Shown here: positions 54,618 to 64,000 of the stretch, piece after piece
Layout of the letters: each line of letters begins with the position of its first letter
Numbering within the stretch: the first letter of the stretch is position 1
Origin: JAIOSM01 sp964593725
GTDB lineage: Bacteria > Desulfobacterota > Desulfobacteria > Desulfobacterales > Desulfobacteraceae
DNA length: 64,000 bases
Direction of reading: 5' to 3'
Assembly (NCBI GenBank): GCA_964593725.1
Contig: CAZQJS010000002.1
Coordinates: 35,596 to 99,595, forward strand
The notes under the pieces: model-generated
What the model saw: only the letters and a program-made list of their open reading frames with translations
Databases searched by the model: none
What the model was told of the DNA's origin: nothing
Position numbers and translations under genes: made by a program

Positions 54618-55901
54618 TTAATACTTTCTGTATACTGCTTTATTACGTCCTGTTTCCTTTGCTTCATATAATGCCTGATCTGCTGTTTTTAACAGCTCTT
54701 CCGGAGTTTTATTTCCGGAAGGAACAGTACTTGAAGCTCCTACACTTAAAGTGACATAATTTGCAATTGAAGAACTTTTATGCTCAATTTTAAGGTTAGA
54801 TACAGCTTTGTTAAGATTTTGAGCAACTTTAAAGGCCCCTGAGGCATCAGTATTAGGCAGAACAACAGAAAATTCTTCTCCGCCGTAACGTGCAGCAAGA
54901 TCACCTGGCCTGAAAACAGAGTTTTTAATGGCCCGGGCAACTTTTATCAAGCAGTCATCACCTTTTTGGTGGCCATAGGTATCATTGTAAAATTTGAAAA
55001 AATCAATATCACATATGATTACAGAAAGTTCATGTTTTTCTCTGAAATTGCGTTTCCATTCTTTTATTAAAAATTCATCAAATTTTCTTCTATTGGGTAT
55101 TTTTGTAAGACCATCCTGAACTGATAAAAGGAGTAATTTTGCGTTGGCTGCCTGGAGAGCATTCTCAGCACGGATTGTATCGCTTATATCAATTACAAAG
55201 CCATTAAAGCCTGCAACCCTGTTATCTTTGCCATGTACAATTTTTGCATAGGAAAGTGTCCATACAGTAGATCCGTTTTGTTTATTCAGTTCACATCTGA
55301 AACGGTTGACTTCATCGGTCTCTTTCAGATACTCTTTAAATTCTTTGGCTTTTTTCTGGTCAGAAAACAGGGAGAAAAAATTTTTTTTCCGTTTATTTAT
55401 AATAACTTTTGTTGAATCATAGCCAAGCATCCAGGCAAGTTCAGAGTTGGCAAGTAGAAATTCTCCGTTTATATCTGCTTTATAAATACCCACAGGAGCA
55501 AACTCGTATATTTGTTGAAGCTGTTTCCTATACTCTTCAAGATCACTGTTTTTCTGGATCTCCTTTGAAACATCCTTGACAAGAATGGACAGGCCTAACT
55601 TTTCACCTTTAACATTGAGGATGGGTGTAAGATAGAAGTCATACCAGGTTTTTTCACCGGTTTCATTTAAGAGACTTTTTGTTATAACCTCGGATCTGGA
55701 ACATTGAATAAGGGTTTCTCTGTTGATGAGTACCAGGGAATCAAGTTTTAACGAGTATGCCTGTTCTTCCGTATAGTTGAAAAGTTTGCCCGCACCATTG
55801 TTCCAGGTCAGAACATTTAAATCATTGTCTGCTTCAATATATGCCATTTCAGCAAGTTCAATGAGATTACCCAGGGCAAGTACGCGGTCTAAAAGTTTCA
55901 T
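54618..55901 (-). CDS. PAS-PAS-GGDEF diguanylate cyclase
   Basis: The 427-residue protein has two PAS-like sensor domains (about 10-120 and 125-250) and a GGDEF domain (about 255-427). The active-site motif GGEEF is intact, and RPGD five residues before it is the inhibitory I-site, so it should make cyclic di-GMP and be product-inhibited. There is no membrane segment, so it senses a cytoplasmic signal. Confidence 0.93.
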   Translation of the reverse strand: MKLLDRVLALGNLIELAEMAYIEADNDLNVLTWNNGAGKLFNYTEEQAYSLKLDSLVLINRETLIQCSRSEVITKSLLNETGEKTWYDFYLTPILNVKGEKLGLSILVKDVSKEIQKNSDLEEYRKQLQQIYEFAPVGIYKADINGEFLLANSELAWMLGYDSTKVIINKRKKNFFSLFSDQKKAKEFKEYLKETDEVNRFRCELNKQNGSTVWTLSYAKIVHGKDNRVAGFNGFVIDISDTIRAENALQAANAKLLLLSVQDGLTKIPNRRKFDEFLIKEWKRNFREKHELSVIICDIDFFKFYNDTYGHQKGDDCLIKVARAIKNSVFRPGDLAARYGGEEFSVVLPNTDASGAFKVAQNLNKAVSNLKIEHKSSSIANYVTLSVGASSTVPSGNKTPEELLKTADQALYEAKETGRNKAVYRKY

Positions 55902-55999
55902 ATAATGGTTTCATATTTAAATATATTAATGATAAATACTTTGGAAAAGTTTATATAATCTGCCTCTGTTATGCAAGAAAAAAGTTGAACAGGAAAAAA

Positions 56000-58114
56000 T
56001 TATCGTGGAAAGTATTTTTTCCATTTTTCAATGATTTTATTAAAATCCTTTAGCTTAAAGGGCTTGGCAATAAAATCATCCATGCCGGCAGAAAGGCATC
56101 TGTCCCTGACTCCTTCCATATCATATGCTGTCATTGCAATTATGGGAACCCTGGTTTTATCTTCAGATGACCTGATTTTTTTTGCTGCCTCATATCCGTC
56201 AAATTTAGGCATTTGAAGGTCCATGAAAACAAGATCATATGGTCCATTTGTCAAAAAAAGATTAACAGCTTCCTTTCCATCCTTTGCAGTATCAATTTCA
56301 TATCCTGAACTCTGTAAAAGCTTTAATGCAATCTGGATATTTGTGGGGAAATCATCGGCAAAAAGGATACGGAAGTTTGAGTTGCAGGGATCATTAATAT
56401 TATTACCATTTGCACCTTTAATACAGAGGTTCTGTTTTTTAAGCATTTTTTCAATTCTGGTACTGGATATGGGAGGGCTCATGAGATACCCCTGATAGGA
56501 ATCACAGCCCATATGTCTTAAAAAGGGAATAAGCGATTGTTTTTCAACACCAACTGCAATGATGGATTGCAGTTCCAGGGCAATACCCATGGCAGCAATG
56601 GCAGAAACAAGGGCAGCATTGCTTGGATTGTTTGTAATGTTCTGGACAAATTCCTTGTCAATTTTAATTGCATCAATAGGGAATTTTTTAAGATATCCAA
56701 TGGAAGAGTAACCAGAGCCGAAATCATCCATGATTATCATGTTAATATTTAATTGTTTAAGTTTGTTAAGGGTATTTTCCACAATATAATCATCAACAAT
56801 AAAGACACCTTCATTAATTTCAATTTCAAGGAAACCTGGGTCAAGACCAGTATCATTTAACACATTTTGAATAATTTCAGGAAGTTTTTCATCATGGAAT
56901 TGTATGGGAGAAAGATTTACAGAAACAGGTATTTCAGGGCAGCCATGTTCCTGCCAGATTAAATTTTGTTCACATGCCTGTCTTAATGTCCAGTCACCGA
57001 TCTGGTTTATTAAACCGATCTCTTCCAGAAGCGGAATAAACACATTGGATGGAATATTTTTTCCCTGGGGATGGTTCCATCTTAAAAGTGCTTCAACACC
57101 TGTAATCTGATTTGTCTTAATATTTATTCTTGGTTGATAGTTCATATAGAACTCGTCTTTTTCCAGGGCATCATACAATAATTTTCTTAATTTAACTTTA
57201 TTGGATATAACAATATCCATCTGTTCAGTGAAGAATTTATAATTGTTCCTGCCATGTGCTTTTACCTCATACATTGCATGATCAGCATTTCTTATTAAAA
57301 TTTCAGAACTGATGTCTTTGTCAGATAAGCATATTCCAATACTTAATCCGACATATGCTTCATTATCGTCAAGAATAAAAGGAGCTTTGACCGAATTTAA
57401 TAGTCTTTTAACAATTTCTATTACAGTTGATTTTGTTTCAATATTTTCAAGTATTAAAAAGAATTCATCTCCGCTTATTCTTGCAATGGTGTCAGTTTCC
57501 CTTATACAATCCTTCATCCTCCTTGCAATTTCAACCAGTAATTTATCACCCATGGAGTGTCCAAAGGTGTCATTAACCATTTTAAAATGGTCAAGGTCAG
57601 TTACAAGGACTGCAAGCTGTAAATTATTACGCTGGCAGCGTTTCATTGCAAGTTTTAATTGTTCATTAAAGAAAAGCCTGTTTGGAAGTCTGGTTAAGGG
57701 ATCAAACCTTGCAAGTTCTTTTTGCTTTGCAATCTCTGCCTTTAATTTAAGGGTTGCTTCCAGGCGTGCTTTAAGTGTAGTTTTATTAACAGGTTTTGAA
57801 ATATAATCTATTGCACCTGCTTTCAGGGATTCCTTTAAGATTTCTTCATCATCATGCCCGGTGATCATTACAATGGGCGAATCAAAATAATTATTATCAG
57901 ATTTTATCAGATTTATAATTTTAGTTACATCTTCAGGGACTGCTGCAATATCAAGGAGAATAATATCTATATCATGGTTTAAGAAGTCAATTAATTTTTC
58001 AATGGAATCCACAATGGTATAATTGGTATAATTTTCATGTGACAAGATTGACTCAAGAATATTTTCCGAGGATAGCGGGTCAGACAAGATCACTATTTTA
58101 ATATTTTTATCCAT
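56000..58114 (-). CDS. REC-GGDEF-EAL-REC cyclic-di-GMP signalling protein
   Basis: The 704-residue protein has a receiver domain at each end, with a GGDEF (about 130-300) and an EAL domain (about 310-555) between them. The GGDEF site reads SGDEF, with RETD as its I-site, so synthase activity is possible. The EAL domain keeps GVEALLRW and DDFGSGYSS, so phosphodiesterase activity is likely. The C-terminal receiver has the phosphoacceptor in VFMDLQMPKFDG; the first has LLDI. It probably acts as a balance between synthesis and breakdown under two inputs. Confidence 0.9.
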   Translation of the reverse strand: MDKNIKIVILSDPLSSENILESILSHENYTNYTIVDSIEKLIDFLNHDIDIILLDIAAVPEDVTKIINLIKSDNNYFDSPIVMITGHDDEEILKESLKAGAIDYISKPVNKTTLKARLEATLKLKAEIAKQKELARFDPLTRLPNRLFFNEQLKLAMKRCQRNNLQLAVLVTDLDHFKMVNDTFGHSMGDKLLVEIARRMKDCIRETDTIARISGDEFFLILENIETKSTVIEIVKRLLNSVKAPFILDDNEAYVGLSIGICLSDKDISSEILIRNADHAMYEVKAHGRNNYKFFTEQMDIVISNKVKLRKLLYDALEKDEFYMNYQPRINIKTNQITGVEALLRWNHPQGKNIPSNVFIPLLEEIGLINQIGDWTLRQACEQNLIWQEHGCPEIPVSVNLSPIQFHDEKLPEIIQNVLNDTGLDPGFLEIEINEGVFIVDDYIVENTLNKLKQLNINMIIMDDFGSGYSSIGYLKKFPIDAIKIDKEFVQNITNNPSNAALVSAIAAMGIALELQSIIAVGVEKQSLIPFLRHMGCDSYQGYLMSPPISSTRIEKMLKKQNLCIKGANGNNINDPCNSNFRILFADDFPTNIQIALKLLQSSGYEIDTAKDGKEAVNLFLTNGPYDLVFMDLQMPKFDGYEAAKKIRSSEDKTRVPIIAMTAYDMEGVRDRCLSAGMDDFIAKPFKLKDFNKIIEKWKKYFPR

Positions 58115-58215
58115 TGATTTCAGCTGTAATTTCCCTGCATTTTTGGAGTAGATTTAACTATAGATATTTTTAAAATTAATTTCAAGTAAAATCGTATTGA
58201 AACAAACCAGGAGTT

Positions 58216-60192
58216 TTATTTTTTATGTAATAAAATTAAAGCTGTCCTGGTTGGGATATAAAGGCTTAATTGTGAATTTTCTATGGTAAAGTGAGTTTGT
58301 TTTTCCTGAAGTCGATTTTTCCCGCCAAAATCACTTTGATCTGTATTCAATACCATTTCATATTTTCCAGGAGGTGCATTAAACCTGTAATCAACAAATG
58401 ATTTACTGCAATTAAAGCTGAAAACAAAAATAAGATCCTTACGTTTAAAAATAATGATCTTATCATGTTCATGTATAAAGAGCAGTTGTGCAGTACTATT
58501 TTCAAAATCAATATATTTTTTAAAAGTCAAAAGCATACTTTTATCAAAAAATGCAAGTTTTGAATAATAAAGTTCCTTATTATACATTAATGACCACAGC
58601 CTTCTTGCATAATTGTAGGACCAGTTATTCTTTTTTGAGGGGAAATCAATCCATTCAGGGTGACCGAACTCATTGCCCATGAAATTCAAATATCCGTTCT
58701 GTGCGGTTGCGATTGTTATTAATCTAATCATTTTATGGAGTGCAATGGCCCGGAATGTTCTTATGCCATCATTTTCTAATGACATTGAATTGTAAATATC
58801 TTTTCCTAAAAGATGCATCATTATGGTTTTATCTCCCACAAGGGCCTGATCATGGGATTCTGAATAGCTTATGCTTTTTTCACCCTTTGGAAATCGAGTA
58901 AGCTCATACCATAGTGTGCCAAGGTGCCATTGTTCATCTTTCTTATCCTTAAGCAGTTTTATCCAGAAATCAGCAATGCCCATGGCAAATCGATAATCAA
59001 AGCCGGTACCGCCCTGTTTTTGTTCAAGTGCAAGCATTGGATAACCGCTTATATCCTCTGCAATGGTTATGGACTTTTTGTAAATTGTGTGAATAAGTTT
59101 ATTTGCCATGTAAAGATATGCCAGAGCATCAACATTAAAATTGTTGCCAAAGTAATCTTTATGTGATGTAAAATTTTTGTTTATTCCATGGTCATAAAAA
59201 AGCATGCTGGTTATACCGTCAAATCTGAAACCGTCCACATTAAATTCTTCAAGCCAGTAACGAAGATTGGATAACAAAAATTTAATGACCATATCTTTAC
59301 CATAATCAAAGCATCGTGAATCCCATAAAGGATGAAATCCATTTTCACCTTTGGGAAAAAATTGAAAATATGTATTGTCAAATTTTGATAACCCCTCGGT
59401 TTCATTATTGGCTGCATGGGAATGAATCATATCAATGAGCACAGTGATTCCATATCCATGGGCTGTATCAATCAGGCTTTTTAACTCTTCAGGAGTACCA
59501 AACCTTGAACAGGGAGCAAAAAAACTTGTGACATGATAACCAAGTGATCCATAATAGGGGTGCTCAAGAATTGCCATCAATTGGAGTGTATTATATCCTG
59601 CCTGTTTGATCCGCGGCAGCATATTTTCTTCAAACTCTTTATATGTTCCAACCCTGCCCTCTTCTACTGCCATACCAACGTGTGCTTCATAAATCAATAG
59701 AGGTTCCTTGCCAGGAACTCTGTTTTTATTCTTAAAATTATATTGTCTTTCAGGATCCCATACCTGGGCTGTGAAAATAAGAGTAGCATGATCCTGTACA
59801 ACCCTCTGTGATGCTGTGGGGATTCTCTCCAACTGAATTCCCTGGCTTATAATAATAAGCTTATAATGTTGATTATGTTTAAATGTTTTTTCAGAAAAGG
59901 TCCCTGAAAAAATTCCTGTCTGATTATCTTTTTTAAGCTTGAACTTTTCATCGATTTTCCAACAGGTCATATCGCCTGTGATAAACATCTCTTCTGCATT
60001 GGGTGCCCACTCAGCAAATTTCCATGTATTATCATTTTGTTTATTAAGCCCGAAAATTTTATGGTAATCAGAGAAGTCTATCAGGGACAGGCCTGGCTTT
60101 TTCCCACAATTAACATCCAGAAGAGTTGATTCCCTGTTTTTAATAAAATCATCTCTTTTTAAAATAATATCCTTGAAAAAAGCAAGATTCAC
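58216..60192 (-). CDS. glgB: Glycogen branching enzyme, eukaryote-like GH13_8 type
   Basis: GlgB makes alpha-1,6 branches in glycogen. The 658-residue protein has an N-terminal carbohydrate module (FAEWAPNAEEMFITGDMTCW), GYNTLQLMAILEHPYYGSLGYHVTSFFAP, the nucleophile in FNVDGFRFDGITSMLF, and NEFGHPEWIDFP. These segments match animal and plant branching enzymes more than the E. coli GH13_9 type. The start ATG at 60192 has no strong binding site. It is the last gene of the glycogen operon, 52 bases after glgA. Confidence 0.93.
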   Translation of the reverse strand: MNLAFFKDIILKRDDFIKNRESTLLDVNCGKKPGLSLIDFSDYHKIFGLNKQNDNTWKFAEWAPNAEEMFITGDMTCWKIDEKFKLKKDNQTGIFSGTFSEKTFKHNQHYKLIIISQGIQLERIPTASQRVVQDHATLIFTAQVWDPERQYNFKNKNRVPGKEPLLIYEAHVGMAVEEGRVGTYKEFEENMLPRIKQAGYNTLQLMAILEHPYYGSLGYHVTSFFAPCSRFGTPEELKSLIDTAHGYGITVLIDMIHSHAANNETEGLSKFDNTYFQFFPKGENGFHPLWDSRCFDYGKDMVIKFLLSNLRYWLEEFNVDGFRFDGITSMLFYDHGINKNFTSHKDYFGNNFNVDALAYLYMANKLIHTIYKKSITIAEDISGYPMLALEQKQGGTGFDYRFAMGIADFWIKLLKDKKDEQWHLGTLWYELTRFPKGEKSISYSESHDQALVGDKTIMMHLLGKDIYNSMSLENDGIRTFRAIALHKMIRLITIATAQNGYLNFMGNEFGHPEWIDFPSKKNNWSYNYARRLWSLMYNKELYYSKLAFFDKSMLLTFKKYIDFENSTAQLLFIHEHDKIIIFKRKDLIFVFSFNCSKSFVDYRFNAPPGKYEMVLNTDQSDFGGKNRLQEKQTHFTIENSQLSLYIPTRTALILLHKK

Positions 60193-60244
60193 ATCTTTAA
60201 AAAGGGTTGAACTGTTTAATTTTTTACTATTAATAATAATACCT

Positions 60245-61753
60245 TTATATTATGAATGGCCTGTTAAGCATTTTCCCATAGAGATCTATGTAATCTGCTG
60301 CACAATTTGTATGATTAAATTCAAGCACACTTTCTATCATAATTCTTTTGATCTGTGTCTCCTTTACCCTGTCAGGCAGCATATAGAAATCAACAGCTTT
60401 GTCAACAGCCCATCTGAAACCTTCTTTATTGTGGGTCTTAAAGACAAATCCATTTCCTTTATTATTATCAACATCAAGGTGTGAAATTGTATCATGAAGT
60501 CCTCCTGTATCAAACACAACAGGCAGACTGCCATAAATACACCCTATCATCTGGGGAAGTCCGCAGGGCTCAAAACCCGAGGGCATGAGAATAAAATCAG
60601 ACGATGCAAAGGCCTGGTGGGAAAGGTCTTCATTAAAATCACACACAGCAGCATTTGCATGCATGGAATGAAAATTAACAATATCCCTGAAATGGTGTTG
60701 AAAGCTTCCATTTGCAACTATTACAATCTGGAGATTAATATCATGGTAAAAATCAACAATATTATACATAATATCAGCAAGGAGCTGACATCCCTTTTGG
60801 ATCGGATCAAGCCTTGACGGCCAGAAAAAAAGCGGGGCATGTTTATCAATCTTAAGATCAAGCATGAATTGAAGGTGCTCTTTATTTAATATTTTATTTT
60901 TTTTATGATTTTTAGGTCCAAAGTTAAATCGTATTTTTTCATCAACAGCTGGGTTAAATTCTGGTTCAGGTGCATTAATTATTCCGGTTGCACACCCGGC
61001 TTCAACTTTATATGTAAGTTCCTTTTTGATCTGGTTTTCTACGAAAACATGTTTGCCTGCGATAATTTCCATTAAAAAAGTATGGCTTACCGTATTAACA
61101 TAGTGGGCTGCAAATATCCCGGAAGTGAGAAAATCAACCCTGTTTATATCCCTGCTTTCTTCGTAATTTCTCGGAGGTGATAAAAAGTAGAGTCTGCTCC
61201 AGAACGAGGCCGCATCAATTCCCCGGTCTTCTATCTGTGACATGGTGGATGTAATGGTATGAATATTATGAATAGTAAAAAGGCATGGAATATTCAATTG
61301 TCTTGCCATGGCGGGAATAAGGCCTGTCATCCAGTCGTTGCAATGGATAATATCGGGTTTAACTCTGGGAATTATATGGTTCATAACTTCTCTCTGAAAG
61401 GCAAGGGATACTTTTAAATCTTTATCTGAATATCCTGAATAAATATTATTCAGATAATAAAACGCTCTGTCTTCTGCAAGGTGAATTCGCTCGCTTTCAA
61501 GTTGATTTCTGATTTTATCAATCTCTTTAATAAGTTTGTCAGGACGGTTCTGGTCAAAAATTGATCTGTAATCAGGGAGTGCTACATGAACGTCAACATT
61601 CAGGTCGTATAGCGCACTGATCAAAGCTGCTGACACATCTGCAAGTCCGCCTGCTTTTGCAGAGTAATCGTTTGAATTACCCATCTCCTGGGGCAGATAT
61701 GTTACTTCAGGCGTAACAATTAATATGCGTGGTTTTTTTTCTTTTTTCACCAT
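60245..61753 (-). CDS. glgA: Glycogen synthase
   Basis: GlgA (GT5) adds glucose from ADP- or UDP-glucose to growing glycogen. The 502-residue protein begins with PRILIVTPEVTYLP and the sugar-nucleotide loop KAGGLADVSAALI, then IIHCNDWMTG, FWPSRLDPIQKG, and the C-terminal PSGFEPCGLPQMIG with the catalytic Glu. GGLHDT follows. It lies between the debranching enzyme gene, about 100 bases upstream, and glgB. The nucleotide preference cannot be read from this sequence. Confidence 0.93.
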   Translation of the reverse strand: MVKKEKKPRILIVTPEVTYLPQEMGNSNDYSAKAGGLADVSAALISALYDLNVDVHVALPDYRSIFDQNRPDKLIKEIDKIRNQLESERIHLAEDRAFYYLNNIYSGYSDKDLKVSLAFQREVMNHIIPRVKPDIIHCNDWMTGLIPAMARQLNIPCLFTIHNIHTITSTMSQIEDRGIDAASFWSRLYFLSPPRNYEESRDINRVDFLTSGIFAAHYVNTVSHTFLMEIIAGKHVFVENQIKKELTYKVEAGCATGIINAPEPEFNPAVDEKIRFNFGPKNHKKNKILNKEHLQFMLDLKIDKHAPLFFWPSRLDPIQKGCQLLADIMYNIVDFYHDINLQIVIVANGSFQHHFRDIVNFHSMHANAAVCDFNEDLSHQAFASSDFILMPSGFEPCGLPQMIGCIYGSLPVVFDTGGLHDTISHLDVDNNKGNGFVFKTHNKEGFRWAVDKAVDFYMLPDRVKETQIKRIMIESVLEFNHTNCAADYIDLYGKMLNRPFII

Positions 61754-61852
61754 GTTTGTATATGTTAAACAGGATTTGATTGTTCTGTGCGATTTTTGTT
61801 ATATAATAACATGGTATTTCATAATTTCGCAACTGAATTTTTTAAAATATAT

Positions 61853-64000
61853 TTATGATTTTTGAGTGATAATACTGATGACACGGGCAAGTTCACTTGA
61901 GCCCCATGCCTGGGCATCGCATCCCCTTGGATAATGGGGAAAATTACCGTCAACAATTTCAGGGATATATCCTGCAGCACCTTTTTCCATTAGCTGGACA
62001 GAGCTTCCAAGCAGAGCAAGAGCTGTTGAACGGCTTTCCTTTCCGAAAATTTTAAACCATGCTTCGGAAAACAGCGGAAACTGCCATGTCCATGCAGTTC
62101 CATTGTGATAAGCAGGTTTTCTGTTTAACTCTTCATTTCCTTCATATTTGCCTGAATATGGATGAAACGGATCTTTAAGCAGTTTATTTTCGTAAATAAT
62201 TTTCAAAGGAAGGCAGACTTTTCTGTTGGCAAGGCTTCTTATTGCCCCTGGAACTAAAAGCTCTGTTAAGGTTTCAATGGCAGGAATTAATATTTTCTTA
62301 TCCTTTATTACACCTAATGTTATTAATAAAAGCTGATTGGGACGTAATGCATCATCAACTTGTGAAAATATGGCAGATGTTGATTTGTCAGCATGGAGGC
62401 AGTCAGAAAAATAGCCAAGTTCTTTTATATAAAATAACTTATGGATATTTTTTTTAACATTTTCAGTAAGGTTGATCCATTTATGTTTATTTGAAGATTG
62501 ATCAATTTTTGATAGAAACTCCAGTGCATAATGCCATAATGCCTGAATTTCAATGGGATAACCCTGCCTTGGAGTTCCGGCAGGATAGTTTGTATCCATC
62601 CATGTATAATGGGAAGGACTGAATAGTAATGAGGTTTTTTTGTCTGCTAAAAGGCCGGTTTTAGTCCCTTTGAGCAATGAATCAGCAATTGATAAAAGAA
62701 TCTGTTTAACAGTTCTGCCCTGGAGTTTCTCATGCAGGAAATCATCGGATTTTTCTGCCTTTATAATCTCTCTTACACATGCAAAAAACCATAAAGGAGC
62801 ATCAGAAGTCTCACGATTGGCAATATCATCACCGCAAATCATATTGGGAAGTGTACCGTTTTCTTCATATCTGCCAAATAATTTTAAGATACCCCGGGCT
62901 TTGTTAAATCTTTTTAATTGTATTAATGCACGACAAAATATCAAACTGTCTCTGCCCCAGTCAAGGAACCAGGGAAAACCAGCAATTATGCTGTTTTCCC
63001 GTTCCCTGTTTACAATAAATGCATCAAGGCTTTTAAAAACTGCACTTTTTAAAGAGTATCCATGGGCAGAATTTTCATTATCGGGCCGGCCTGTATCACG
63101 AAGTATATCTTCTGGATTTTCATCATGGGAAAAAGCTGCGGCTGATATACAGACTTTCCCATTTCCAGGCATCTGAATATCAAAATAGCCCGGGCTGAAC
63201 ATATCTGATGATGAATCAAGCCCTCTTTGTGCTTCAAGGGGGAAATTTACCATATAATTCCATTGAGGCTTCAGTATAAAAGTTCCACAGGAAGAGTCAA
63301 TATGTAGTTTTCGCCTTAAGTCAGGCTCAAAGGTAAAACCGTTTTTAAAAGGTTTTACATGTTTCGGCATTTCATGTTCCGGACCGTTTAACGCTTTGGT
63401 TATATCATGGAAGTTTCTGTCATCAATATCAGGGCGTATTATAAGGTTAATCATTTCCCTGTCAGAAAGAAAAGATGGTTTTCTATTTGAATCTGGCCTT
63501 TGTATGAATAATTTAAGGGCGTTGAATTTTTTTGAAGTTTTTAAAACAAGTTCCAGTACAAAAGATTTACCCCTGGAAGTCGGGATATGAAACTCCCATT
63601 TTGCCACATTATAATTTGAGATGGAAAAATTTTTAAGGCAGTCAAGATCAAGCTTTCTGGAATAACCTTGATAAGAGGCCCATATTCTCAATCTGTTTAA
63701 AAAAATCCATCGATTTTCAGGAAATGATTTATTAAGGTTTGCCGCAATCAAGGCATCATACCTGCTTTCAAGATTACCCCACAAGGCAGAAGCTCTGAAC
63801 ATACCTCCCTTGTCAGTTGCCTGTAAGAATTTAAGGGATCTGTCGTTAAAAATTTTTTTTCTGCAAAATATGGGATTAAATCTGATATTTTCAAACTTTG
63901 GAAGAAAGACAAGGGATGAATTATAAAGTATGGTTTTATCTTTATTAAAAATTCTAAGTTTTAAAACAGCTTTTCTGATTTTTTTTTTTATATCATCCAT
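61853..64000 (-). CDS. Glycogen debranching enzyme (5' end may be cut)
   Basis: The 715 residues in the window contain an N-terminal non-catalytic part and the GDE/amylo-alpha-1,6-glucosidase (GH133) domain, recognised by GFPWFLDWGRDSLIF, NMICGDD and the late YHNGTAWTWQFPL, with the C-terminal QAWGSSEL. It removes 1,6-branches so glycogen can be broken down. The frame begins exactly at the window edge with ATG, so either the true start is there by chance or the gene extends further upstream, which is likelier because the N-terminal domain looks incomplete. It is first in the glycogen operon. Confidence 0.85.
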   Translation of the reverse strand: MDDIKKKIRKAVLKLRIFNKDKTILYNSSLVFLPKFENIRFNPIFCRKKIFNDRSLKFLQATDKGGMFRASALWGNLESRYDALIAANLNKSFPENRWIFLNRLRIWASYQGYSRKLDLDCLKNFSISNYNVAKWEFHIPTSRGKSFVLELVLKTSKKFNALKLFIQRPDSNRKPSFLSDREMINLIIRPDIDDRNFHDITKALNGPEHEMPKHVKPFKNGFTFEPDLRRKLHIDSSCGTFILKPQWNYMVNFPLEAQRGLDSSSDMFSPGYFDIQMPGNGKVCISAAAFSHDENPEDILRDTGRPDNENSAHGYSLKSAVFKSLDAFIVNRERENSIIAGFPWFLDWGRDSLIFCRALIQLKRFNKARGILKLFGRYEENGTLPNMICGDDIANRETSDAPLWFFACVREIIKAEKSDDFLHEKLQGRTVKQILLSIADSLLKGTKTGLLADKKTSLLFSPSHYTWMDTNYPAGTPRQGYPIEIQALWHYALEFLSKIDQSSNKHKWINLTENVKKNIHKLFYIKELGYFSDCLHADKSTSAIFSQVDDALRPNQLLLITLGVIKDKKILIPAIETLTELLVPGAIRSLANRKVCLPLKIIYENKLLKDPFHPYSGKYEGNEELNRKPAYHNGTAWTWQFPLFSEAWFKIFGKESRSTALALLGSSVQLMEKGAAGYIPEIVDGNFPHYPRGCDAQAWGSSELARVISIITQKS

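Overview
This is an AT-rich stretch of bacterial chromosome, densely packed with genes on both strands. I found no rRNA, tRNA, CRISPR array, phage gene or transposase. The gene mix suggests an anaerobic or microaerophilic delta-proteobacterium of the Desulfobacterales type. It includes radical-SAM enzymes, a TlyA methyltransferase, an EF-G with a DTPGD motif, a REC/DUF3369/HD-GYP regulator, a DHH-CBS protein, an AMMECR1 protein and ole hydrocarbon genes. The lineage is an inference from style and was not tested by any search.

Layout. 1-4.2 kb: pgi (cut by the left edge), then divergently a left-handed beta-helix protein followed within 4 bases by glmM, which suggests amino-sugar nucleotide synthesis. 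4.3-10.4 kb: a BI-1 membrane protein, then the plus-strand run xseA-xseB-ispA-dxs-tlyA (DNA repair and isoprenoids). 10.5-16.3 kb: an EF-G paralogue with its terminator, a YtcJ-type amidohydrolase and a KamA-like radical-SAM protein carrying an internal duplication. 16.4-19.3 kb, minus strand: purC, a ParB-like protein and a spore-photoproduct-lyase-like enzyme, joined by overlapping stop and start codons. 19.5-22.7 kb: an iron-sulfur oxidoreductase subunit, a TolC-family protein and a small unknown gene.

22.6-28.6 kb, minus strand: a six-gene aromatic amino-acid operon, pheA-aroE-aroA-aroK-aroC-tyrA. Its leader has the parts of a classical transcription attenuator: a sigma-70-like promoter, a 25-codon peptide with nine Phe/Tyr codons, a strong terminator and a competing antiterminator arm. 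The pheA dehydratase domain lacks several residues considered catalytic. 28.7-36.1 kb: two secreted unknowns, ugd, pepN, an EI24-type membrane protein and a cyclopropane-fatty-acid synthase homologue. 36.3-38.3 kb: an orphan P-loop ATPase.

38.4-46.8 kb is the most unusual locus. A stand-alone PfaC-like enzyme (KS-CLF-DH-DH) is followed by OleA, OleB, a lysine-rich membrane-anchored protein and OleC. OleD and all other PUFA-synthase parts are absent. The set looks like a pathway that supplies unusual acyl chains for head-to-head condensation to long-chain olefins. 46.9-50.2 kb: a DHH-CBS phosphoesterase, AMMECR1 and alanine dehydrogenase. 50.3-58.1 kb: three cyclic-di-GMP proteins (HD-GYP, PAS-GGDEF, REC-GGDEF-EAL-REC) interleaved with purB, an IHF/HU gene and an alpha/beta hydrolase. 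58.2-64 kb: a glycogen operon on the minus strand with a debranching enzyme (cut by the right edge), glgA and a eukaryote-type glgB.
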